From the NCBI GenBank assembly GCA_018820005.1, contig JAHJOS010000015.1, forward strand, positions 1-16,868: a stretch of DNA of 16,868 bases. Direction: 5' to 3'. Numbering within the stretch: position 1 is the stretch's first letter; each line of letters opens with the position of its first letter. Below the pieces are notes generated by a model. The model was not told the origin of the DNA. It worked only from the letters and a program-made list of their open reading frames with translations, and ran no database searches. The translations under genes were made by a program, and so were the position numbers. This stretch comes from Alphaproteobacteria bacterium (GTDB taxonomy: Bacteria; Pseudomonadota; Alphaproteobacteria; Rhizobiales; Devosiaceae). Shown here in pieces: positions 7,000-13,729 of this stretch.

Positions 7000-8484
7000 A
7001 TGACGAGCCTTTATCTCGGCCGCGCCATTGGCCGCGGCATAGTTGTTGCTGCCATGACGGCGTCGCTGTTGACGTCTTCAGTACTTGCGGCGCCCCCGGT
7101 CGACCTGAGCAAATGGTCGCCGGAATATGTGCGCTCGATTGCCGGCACAGAGGAGTTTGATACCGCCGCCGATTGCGCCAAGGTTACCCCGCTCGACTAT
7201 ACCGGGCGTCTGACGTTCTGGTATCAGGGCGTCTTTGAAGGTGACCCCGACCTGCTGCGGCAGTATTACAAGGACTTCTTCGAGGCGTTCCGCGCGACCT
7301 ACCCGAACATTGTCCTTGAGGAACAGGCGCTTACCTACAACGACCTGCTCGACAAGTTCCGCACCGCGCTCCTGGGCAATGCGGGGCCGATGGTGGTGCG
7401 CCTGCAGATTCTCGGCGGCGTCGAGTTTGCGTCCAAGGGCTACCTTCAGGAGCTCAAGCCGGAAGATGTCGGCTACTCGACAGAGGATTTCTGGCCTGGC
7501 GCCATGAAGTCCGTTACCTGGGACGGCAAGACCTATGGTGTGCCGACCAACAACGAGACGATGGCCTTCATCTGGAACGCCGACGTGTTCAAGCGCGCTG
7601 GCCTCGATCCCGAGAAGGCGCCGGCCACCTGGGATGATGTCGTCAAATATTCCAAGCAGATCCACGACACGCTCGGGATCTCCGGCTACGGCCTTGTCGC
7701 CCGCAAGAACGCGGGCAATACGCCCTATCGCTTCATGCCGCAACTTTGGGGCTACGGTGGCGGTGTGTTCGATGAAGCCACCGCGAGCCCGACGTATTCG
7801 CAGGTTGAGCTCAACAGTCCACAAAGCAAGGCCGCACTGCAGGCCTCATACGACATGTATGTGCGCGACAAATCGGTCCCGGTCTCTGCATTGACCAACC
7901 AGCAGGCTGACAATCAGCCACTGTTCCTGGCGGGCCAGCTGGGCATGATGATCTCCCATCCGTCCGACTACAATGTGATGCTGGATCTGCAGAAGAAGGC
8001 GACGGGCGGCGACCAGGAGAAGGCCCAGACCGTCATCGACAACATGCGCTACGGCCTGGTGCCGACTGGCCCCGATGGCAAACGTGCTGTGGTGTTTGGC
8101 GGCTCCAACATCCATATCCTGCAGCCCGAGTATGTCGACGGTGGCAAGGTCGACGAGCCGGCTGCGAAGGCCATGGTGTGCTTCTGGACGAGCCCGGAAT
8201 GGTCACTCAAGATGGCCTATGCCGGCTCAAACCCCGGCAACCTCAACGGCTTCAAGACCAAGTGGATGAAGGAGCGCCTTGATAGCATCAGGTTCCTTGA
8301 TGTCACGACCTCGATGCTGCCCTACGGCGTGCCGTTCCCCGCATTGCCCGAGACGCCCGAGATCATGAACATCATTGTCCCCGACATGCTGCAGAATGCT
8401 CTCACCGGTACGATGACTGTCGACGAAGCGGCAGACGATGCCGCCAAGAAGGTCGAGGAAATCATGGGTGGTGGTGGCCTCTAG
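7000..8484 (+). CDS. Extracellular solute-binding protein, CUT1 carbohydrate ABC transporter
   Basis: A 494-residue family 1 solute-binding protein, the periplasmic receptor of the importer encoded directly downstream. Residues 1-30 form a Sec signal peptide (Arg-containing n-region, hydrophobic core, cleavage after VLA or LAA at 30/31). A leader of about 40 residues with one Cys (C59) precedes the core, which opens at YTGRLTFWYQG. Typical elements are VTWDGKTYGVPTNNETMAFIWNADVFKRAGL (hinge and ligand region), ATWDDVVKYSKQI and a late FLAGQLGMMIS segment. A second Cys sits in AMVCFWTSPEW and could form a disulfide with C59. It is longer than most CUT1 receptors (about 410-430). A strong SD, GGAGGAG (6989-6995), supports the ATG. 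The ligand is likely a sugar, oligosaccharide or sugar acid; which one cannot be read. Confidence 0.92.
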   Translation: MTSLYLGRAIGRGIVVAAMTASLLTSSVLAAPPVDLSKWSPEYVRSIAGTEEFDTAADCAKVTPLDYTGRLTFWYQGVFEGDPDLLRQYYKDFFEAFRATYPNIVLEEQALTYNDLLDKFRTALLGNAGPMVVRLQILGGVEFASKGYLQELKPEDVGYSTEDFWPGAMKSVTWDGKTYGVPTNNETMAFIWNADVFKRAGLDPEKAPATWDDVVKYSKQIHDTLGISGYGLVARKNAGNTPYRFMPQLWGYGGGVFDEATASPTYSQVELNSPQSKAALQASYDMYVRDKSVPVSALTNQQADNQPLFLAGQLGMMISHPSDYNVMLDLQKKATGGDQEKAQTVIDNMRYGLVPTGPDGKRAVVFGGSNIHILQPEYVDGGKVDEPAAKAMVCFWTSPEWSLKMAYAGSNPGNLNGFKTKWMKERLDSIRFLDVTTSMLPYGVPFPALPETPEIMNIIVPDMLQNALTGTMTVDEAADDAAKKVEEIMGGGGL

Positions 8485-8502
8485 CCGCGCCTCGCCAAGC
8501 AT

Positions 8503-8526
8503 GACCGGCGGTACCCACCGCCGGTC
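8503..8526 (+). promoter_or_regulatory. Intercistronic stem-loop between binding-protein and permease genes
   Basis: GACCGGCGGT (8503-8512) pairs perfectly with ACCGCCGGTC (8517-8526) around a 4-nt loop ACCC, giving a 10-bp GC-rich stem. It is followed only by TCTCTTTCC, which is a poor terminator tail. Such hairpins after a receptor gene commonly block 3' exonucleases or partly terminate, so that the receptor is made in excess over the permeases. It also makes the in-frame ATG at 8501 an unlikely start for the next gene. Confidence 0.65.
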
Positions 8527-8554
8527 TCTTTCCAGGACCATGAAGGGCGCCCCA

Positions 8555-9514
8555 ATGACCCCGGTGACAGGCCAGTACGACGCTCCTCGCCAAAAGCAGC
8601 GGGAGCGTTCCGGCATCCTCGAGCAGATGTGGCTCAATCGCTTCGACTATCTCTACGTGTTGCCGGCGATCCTGGTGATGCTCATCGTCATCGCCTATCC
8701 GATCTACTACACGATCGACCTGTCTTTCTTCAAAACACCGCCCAGCCTGCAGTTGCGCGACAAGATCTTTGTCGGCACCGACAACTACGCCGCGATCTTG
8801 AGCAGCGATGTCTTCTGGCGGGTTACAATGAACACCGTCGTCTGGACCATCGCGTCCACCCTGTTCGCCTTCGTCCTTGGACTGGGAGCGGCCCTTGCCT
8901 TGCACCGCGAATTCGTCGGGCGGGGCGTGCTGCGCGCGATCCTCATCATTCCATGGGTCATCAGTGCGGTCGCGGCCTCCTACATCTGGAAGTGGATCTA
9001 CCACTCCGATTTTGGCGTCATCGGCGCCGTTCTGGTTGGACTGGGACTGACCGATCGGCCGCCCAATTTCATCGATAGCGTCAATACCGTGTTGCCATCG
9101 CTGATCGTAGTCAACGTCTGGCGTGAGTTCCCTTTCGCCATGATCATGTTGATGGCCGGGCTGCAAACCGTTCCCGAACAGCTGCTGCGGGCAGCCACTG
9201 TAGACGGCGCCGGCGCCTGGCAGCGGTTCTGGCACGTGACGTTCCCACACCTGCGCAGCGTCTCCACTGTCACCATCCTGCTGTTGGCCGTTGCGAACTT
9301 CAACTCCTTCATCATTCCCTGGATCATGACCGGTGGTGGGCCGGCCAGCGCCTCCCACATCTGGATCACGCACATTTATGAGCTTGCGTTTGGGCGTCAG
9401 CGCTGGGGCGTAGCGGCAGCCTATTCGGTACTGCTGTTCCTGATCCTGATGGCGTTTGGCTATTTTTATGTCCGCGCTCTCAGCGGCAGCGAGAGAAAGG
9501 ACCACGGCGAATGA
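8555..9514 (+). CDS. CUT1 ABC transporter permease (MalF-type)
   Basis: A 319-residue inner-membrane permease with six predicted membrane helices, the first at about 34-55 (YVLPAILVMLIVIAYPIYYTI). The EAA coupling loop that contacts the ATPase is EQLLRAATVDGAGAWQRFW, starting near residue 209. The open frame begins further upstream and overlaps the receptor gene; I choose the ATG at 8555 because GAAGGG (8542-8547) precedes it by 7 nt, whereas the ATG at 8540 has its AGGA only 2 nt away. The short charged N-terminus without a large periplasmic insertion fits CUT1 members. The stop overlaps the next start as ATGA (9511-9514), so the two permeases are translationally coupled. Confidence 0.93.
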   Translation: MTPVTGQYDAPRQKQRERSGILEQMWLNRFDYLYVLPAILVMLIVIAYPIYYTIDLSFFKTPPSLQLRDKIFVGTDNYAAILSSDVFWRVTMNTVVWTIASTLFAFVLGLGAALALHREFVGRGVLRAILIIPWVISAVAASYIWKWIYHSDFGVIGAVLVGLGLTDRPPNFIDSVNTVLPSLIVVNVWREFPFAMIMLMAGLQTVPEQLLRAATVDGAGAWQRFWHVTFPHLRSVSTVTILLLAVANFNSFIIPWIMTGGGPASASHIWITHIYELAFGRQRWGVAAAYSVLLFLILMAFGYFYVRALSGSERKDHGE

Positions 9515-10401
9515 CTGCAGTGACCAATATCGCCGTGCCCAAGGCGCCAAAATCGCGCAAGCCGATCGATGGATGGCGCTGGGTCGGACGCATCTTTCTG
9601 GTGCTGATGCTGCTTTACACCGCCGTGCCCATGATCTGGATGCTGCTGACCTCGATCAAGTCCGGCTTTGCCGCCATGCAGTTTCCACCGCAGTGGTGGC
9701 CCGACGAGCCGACGCTGGCGAGCTATCAGAAACTGCTCGATCCCAACAACAGCGTGGGGCAGGACTTCCTGCGCTTCTTCTGGAACAGCCTTTTTGTATC
9801 GACGGCGACCACTGTGCTGTCTGTCGCCGTCGCCGTGCCGGCCGCCTACGCCTTCTCGCGGTTCAGTTTTCCGGGCCGGCGTTTCCTGTTTTTCTCGGTA
9901 CTGCTGCGCAATATGTTTCCGGCCGTGATTTTCCTGGTGCCGCTTTTCATCCTGATGCGCCTGCTGGGTCTGGTGAACACGCATGGCTCACTGATCCTGA
10001 CCTATCTGACCTTCGGTCTGCCCCTTGCCATCTGGCTGCTCCGTGGCTTTTACGACAACATCCCGATCCAGCTCGAACAGGCTGCCCGTATCGACGGCGC
10101 AACCCGGTTCCAGGCATTTGTCCTGATCGTCATGCCGCTCTCTGTGCCCGGAATTATCGCCACCGCGATCTATTCCTTCATCGGCGCCTGGAACGAATAC
10201 ATCTTTGCTTACACCTTCCTGAACAAGAACGAGCAGCTCACACTGCCCGTCGGGATCCAGCGCTTCTTCTCTGAAAATACGACGGATTTTCCGGGCCTGA
10301 TGGCGGCCAGCTTCATGATGAGCGTGCCGGTTGTCGTCCTCTTCCTCCTGCTCCAGCGTTATTTCGTCCGCGCCCTGACCGAAGGCGCAGTCAAACACTA
10401 A
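9511..10401 (+). CDS. CUT1 ABC transporter permease (MalG-type)
   Basis: A 296-residue second permease of the same importer. Six membrane helices are predicted, the first at about 26-47 (GRIFLVLMLLYTAVPMIWMLLTSIK), followed by the typical periplasmic P-x-W-W-P-x-x-P-T-L-x-S-Y segment. The EAA loop is EQAARIDGATRFQAF (189-203). The C-terminal LPVGIQRFF and final cytoplasmic tail are typical of MalG relatives. It overlaps the preceding permease by four bases and is followed after 12 bp by the ATPase gene. The pair would form the heterodimeric channel in the inner membrane. Confidence 0.94.
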   Translation: MTAVTNIAVPKAPKSRKPIDGWRWVGRIFLVLMLLYTAVPMIWMLLTSIKSGFAAMQFPPQWWPDEPTLASYQKLLDPNNSVGQDFLRFFWNSLFVSTATTVLSVAVAVPAAYAFSRFSFPGRRFLFFSVLLRNMFPAVIFLVPLFILMRLLGLVNTHGSLILTYLTFGLPLAIWLLRGFYDNIPIQLEQAARIDGATRFQAFVLIVMPLSVPGIIATAIYSFIGAWNEYIFAYTFLNKNEQLTLPVGIQRFFSENTTDFPGLMAASFMMSVPVVVLFLLLQRYFVRALTEGAVKH

Positions 10402-10413
10402 AGGTTAGAATTC

Positions 10414-11511
10414 ATGGCCCATGTGGTGCTCAAAGAGCTCGTAAAGACCTACGGCGCCTTCAAGGCCGTCAACGATGTGTCTTTGACGGTCAATGATGGG
10501 GAGTTTGTCGCGCTTGTCGGTCCGTCCGGCTGCGGCAAGACAACCACGCTCAACCTGATTGCCGGACTGCTGCCCATCACATCGGGCGAGATCTCGATCG
10601 GCGACCGCGTGGTCAATGATCTCGATCCCAAGGACCGTGACATTGCCATGGTCTTCCAGAACTACGCGCTCTACCCGCAAAAGTCAGTCTACGCCAATCT
10701 GGCGTTTCCGCTGCAGATGCGAAAGTTGCCGCGCGATGAGATTGACCGCAAGGTCAAGGAAGCCGCCAAGGTATTGGATATGACGCACCTGCTGGAGCGC
10801 AAGCCGCGCGAGCTCTCCGGGGGGCAGCAACAGCGTGTTGCCCTGGGCCGCGCCTTGGTGCGCGACCCTGCCGTCTTCCTGATGGATGAGCCCCTTTCCA
10901 ACCTCGACGCCAAGTTGCGCGTCCAGATGCGGTCGGAGATCAAGCGCTTTCACCAAGATCTCAAGGCCACCATTGTCTATGTGACCCATGACCAGCTCGA
11001 GGCTGTTACCATGGCCGACAAGATGGCTGTGATGAACGGCGGATTTCTCCAGCAATATGACTCGCCGGCGCAGGTTTTCGCGCATCCGGTGAACATGTTC
11101 GTTGCCAGCTTCATCGGCAGTCCGGCAATGAGCCTGATCCCGCTTGAAACCAGCACAAGTGATGGCAATGCTGTTCTCTCCGGCGCCGAGGGATGGCGCA
11201 TGGATTTGTCGTCGCTCAATGCACGCAAGGTCCAGCGTGCGACGACCTCCAAAGTTGTGCTCGGCGCGCGCCACTCGGCCATCAGGCTTCACAAGAGTGC
11301 CGTTGCCGGCGCCATACCGGCTCGGGCCTACACTGTCGAGCCAACCGGCGACGTCACCTTCGTGCAGGCCATGTTGTCCGGTGCCATCGTTAACATCAGC
11401 GTGCCGCCCGATATCGCTGTGTTCCCGGACGAGCAGATTTGGCTCGAGTTCGATCAGGACCGCATGCATCTGTTCGACGGCGCGACCGAGATGGCGCTGA
11501 ACGCTGATTGA
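10414..11511 (+). CDS. CUT1 ABC transporter ATPase (MalK/UgpC/MsmX-like)
   Basis: A 365-residue ATPase that powers the importer from the cytoplasmic side. Motifs: Walker A GPSGCGKTT (36-44), Q-loop Q82 (FQNYALYP), ABC signature LSGGQQQR (134-141), Walker B VFLMDE (154-159), D-loop SNLD and H-loop H192 (VTHDQ). From about 235 to the end lies the OB/TOBE regulatory domain of MalK-type subunits (GARHSAIRL, YTVEPTGDVTFVQ, VWLEFD-like WLEFDQDRMHLFDG). The SD is AAAGG, 9 nt before the ATG. It is followed at 32 bp by the DgoD-like dehydratase gene, so transport and catabolism are one unit. Length and motifs are complete. Confidence 0.96.
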   Translation: MAHVVLKELVKTYGAFKAVNDVSLTVNDGEFVALVGPSGCGKTTTLNLIAGLLPITSGEISIGDRVVNDLDPKDRDIAMVFQNYALYPQKSVYANLAFPLQMRKLPRDEIDRKVKEAAKVLDMTHLLERKPRELSGGQQQRVALGRALVRDPAVFLMDEPLSNLDAKLRVQMRSEIKRFHQDLKATIVYVTHDQLEAVTMADKMAVMNGGFLQQYDSPAQVFAHPVNMFVASFIGSPAMSLIPLETSTSDGNAVLSGAEGWRMDLSSLNARKVQRATTSKVVLGARHSAIRLHKSAVAGAIPARAYTVEPTGDVTFVQAMLSGAIVNISVPPDIAVFPDEQIWLEFDQDRMHLFDGATEMALNAD

Positions 11512-11543
11512 AGCCGGGCAGTTCGCTGCCAACGAGGAAGACT

Positions 11544-12707
11544 ATGACGACCAGACTGAGAATCACTGCCATCAAGCCCTATCCCGTATGGGTCGGTATT
11601 CGAAACCAGATGCTTGTCAAGGTCGAGACCGACCAGGGTATCTTCGGCTGGGGCGAGAGTGGCCTCAGCGGCCGCGAGAAGGCCGTTGCAGGCGCTATCG
11701 AGCACTACCGGGAATTCCTGATCGGACGCGACCCCATGCAGATCGGCCGCATCTGGCAGGAGCTCTACCGCAGCCAGTATTTTGAAGGCGGCCGTGTCCT
11801 GCAGGCCGCCATATCTGCCATCGACATTGCCTTGCATGACATCAAGGGAAAGGCCCTTGGCGTTCCGGTCTATGAACTGCTCGGCGGCAAACAGCGCGAC
11901 CGCGTACCCACCTTCGCCTCCACCGGCGATGAGGCCGAGGGCGACAGGGCGATCGAACGAGCCCAGGAACTACGTGCGCAGGGGTGGCAGGCCATTCGCT
12001 TTTTCCCTTTCGGGCAAAGCAGCAAGGATATTTTCGAGCCGCGCGAGTCAATTGGCCCGACCGCCAGAATGCTCAACAAGGCCCGGGAGGTACTGGGCGA
12101 CGATGTGGTGCTCGGCATCGACTACCACCATCGGCTCTCGGTGGCTGAGGCAGCGAGTTTTTGCCACAGGCTTGATCGTGGTGTGCTCGACTTCCTTGAG
12201 GAACCGATCCGCGACGAAACGCCGGAGGCCTACGAGTCACTGCGCACGATGACCAATATTCCCTTTGCCATTGGTGAAGAATTCGCCAGCAAATGGCAGT
12301 TCCTGCCGTTCATTGAACGCGGCATCCACCAGTTCAACCGGCTCGATGTCTGCAACGTCGGCGGGCTCACAGAGGCAACGAAGATCGCCGGCTGGAGTGA
12401 GGCGCATTATGTCGACCTCATGCCCCATAACCCGCTCGGGCCGGTCTGTACGGCTGCCACGGTTCATATGGCTGCAGCGGTACCCAATTTTGCGTGGCTC
12501 GAAACACGGGCTCCCGAGACCAGACTGGGTTTTGACAGTTCCGAATACTTCCCGGTCCAGCCAAAGCTCGACGGCGCCGATTACCCCGTGGTGGATCTGC
12601 CGGGGTTGGGCGTCGACGTCAACGAAGCCGCCATACAGGCCGAAAATCTGCGCTTTTGGGAGGCGCCGCACCTGAGACGGCGCGACGGTTCCGTCACCAA
12701 TTGGTAA
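11544..12707 (+). CDS. DgoD-like enolase-superfamily sugar-acid dehydratase (paralogue D)
   Basis: A 387-residue protein close in layout to E. coli D-galactonate dehydratase. From memory of DgoD, its D183, H185, E209, E235, D258 and H285 fall exactly ten residues earlier than D193, H195 (GIDYHHR), E219 (FLEEP), E245 (AIGEE), D268 (LDVCNVGG) and H295 (MPHNPLGP) here. The C-terminal end, WEAPHLRRRDGSVTNW, also resembles the DgoD tail. One difference matters: the second-strand Lys (FKLN in DgoD) is Arg here (R152 in AIRFFPF). The start is ATG 11544, with GAGG at 11534-11537; the TTG at 11508 overlaps the ATPase gene and lacks support. It likely dehydrates an aldonate or related acid sugar to a 2-keto-3-deoxy acid, but the substrate may not be galactonate. 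Confidence 0.88.
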   Translation: MTTRLRITAIKPYPVWVGIRNQMLVKVETDQGIFGWGESGLSGREKAVAGAIEHYREFLIGRDPMQIGRIWQELYRSQYFEGGRVLQAAISAIDIALHDIKGKALGVPVYELLGGKQRDRVPTFASTGDEAEGDRAIERAQELRAQGWQAIRFFPFGQSSKDIFEPRESIGPTARMLNKAREVLGDDVVLGIDYHHRLSVAEAASFCHRLDRGVLDFLEEPIRDETPEAYESLRTMTNIPFAIGEEFASKWQFLPFIERGIHQFNRLDVCNVGGLTEATKIAGWSEAHYVDLMPHNPLGPVCTAATVHMAAAVPNFAWLETRAPETRLGFDSSEYFPVQPKLDGADYPVVDLPGLGVDVNEAAIQAENLRFWEAPHLRRRDGSVTNW

Positions 12708-12729
12708 TGCCTTCTCACTGAGGTCAACT

Positions 12730-13470
12730 ATGACGCAGAGTGCCGACATCACAAGACCGCCCAAGGCACTTATCGAGGCTTTGCGGGGCATAGGCGCGGC
12801 CACTGTTGCCGGCACGCTGGGCCATATGGGCTTTCGCAATCCGCATATGGTGGGTCCGGTCGCCCAGACACGCGGCAAGTCTATTGTCGGCCCGGCACTG
12901 ACGCTTCAGTTTCTGCCGCAGCGGCCCGATCTGTTCAGCGAGGGCGAATATGCTGACCCCGAGACGCAACTGCACCGTCATGTCCTGTACCACGTGCAGG
13001 AAGGTGACGTGGTCGTGGTGGACGCACGCGGCGACATGAGCTCTGGCGTGTTTGGCGATATGATGTCGACCTATTTCAAGGGGCGGGGCGGGGCCGGCAT
13101 TGTCATCGACGGCTGCATGCGCGACCGACCCAATGTCGAAAAGCTTGATATTTCGCTGTGGCTCCGCGGCTGGACGCCCAACTACCACGTCCAGACCGGG
13201 ATTTTCCCCAATGCTGTCAACGTACCGATCGCCTGTGGCGGTGTGACGGTGATCCCTGGCGACATTATTGTGGCTGACGACGATGGCGTTGTGGTGTTGC
13301 CGGTTGCCATGGCGCAGGCAGTTGTTGAGGAGGCGCAAAAGCACCATGAGTGGGAGGAGTTCTCGCGGATCCGGTTGATGGAAGGGGCGCCGTTGCAGCG
13401 CTACTATCCGCTGCACCCCGATGCCAACGACGAGTATCAGGCTTGGCGCAAGGGCAATGCCCAATCCTGA
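12730..13470 (+). CDS. RraA-like / HMG-CHA aldolase family protein
   Basis: A 246-residue member of the RraA fold family, which includes class II (metal-dependent) pyruvate aldolases such as 4-hydroxy-4-methyl-2-oxoglutarate aldolase and oxaloacetate decarboxylases. The D-X20-R-D signature of catalytic members is intact: D110 (VFGD), then R131-D132 in VIDGCMRD. Other family motifs are GPALTLQF, EGDVVVVDARGD, and VNVPIACGGVTVIPGDIIVADDDGVVVLP near the C-terminus. GAGG at 12720-12723 supports the ATG. It lies 22 bp after paralogue D and ends the operon. In this setting it may cleave the keto-deoxy acid made by the dehydratases to pyruvate plus an aldehyde; no other aldolase is visible. A pure RNase E-inhibitor role is unlikely here. 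Confidence 0.87.
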   Translation: MTQSADITRPPKALIEALRGIGAATVAGTLGHMGFRNPHMVGPVAQTRGKSIVGPALTLQFLPQRPDLFSEGEYADPETQLHRHVLYHVQEGDVVVVDARGDMSSGVFGDMMSTYFKGRGGAGIVIDGCMRDRPNVEKLDISLWLRGWTPNYHVQTGIFPNAVNVPIACGGVTVIPGDIIVADDDGVVVLPVAMAQAVVEEAQKHHEWEEFSRIRLMEGAPLQRYYPLHPDANDEYQAWRKGNAQS

Positions 13471-13729
13471 GTCCGACATGGGGCGGCGCAAGATTTTGGA
13501 AAATTGTATTGTAATTTCAATAGATTGTTCCGCCTTGATCGCATGGCAGAAGCGCGAACTTTGGGAGTATATCTACGGCAGGTGCTGCTGTTGTTTGCAT
13601 CGTCAGGCGTGTTCGATGTATTGAGCTGTCGTCGAACGAGTGAACGGAATGGCGCGCGGAGCGCTGTTTCAACCTGAGTGGAGCGTGTGGCCGTGGCGAA
13701 GAAACTGCAACGCGTGCCCGCTCTCGCTC
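13471..13729. other. Intergenic region with AT-rich patch
   Basis: This 259-bp stretch shows no convincing gene. An AT-rich patch at about 13495-13526 contains AAATTGTAT (13501-13509), which also occurs on the minus strand in the gntR promoter, and an inverted pair AAATT-N7-AATTT (13501-13517). TTGCAT (13595-13600) and TATTGA (13619-13624), 18 bp apart, could be a weak promoter for the transporter gene. No clear terminator for the upstream operon is seen. Confidence 0.5.

Noticed and set aside
8438..8554. Upstream starts of the MalF-type permease
   Set aside because: They overlap the receptor gene and the hairpin; only the ATG at 8555 has a well-spaced SD.
8462..9550. Minus-strand open frame of 362 codons opposite the MalF-type permease
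   Set aside because: Asp/Arg/His-rich low-complexity translation, antisense to a clear permease with an EAA loop.
1791..12707. Recent tandem duplication of the enolase-superfamily genes
   Set aside because: The four proteins differ in catalytic motifs, loops and length; only the family scaffold is shared, so any duplication is old.
13421..13624. Small open frame of 67 codons after the rraA-like gene
   Set aside because: It starts inside the rraA-like gene in another frame, has Cys-rich random-looking sequence and no SD.
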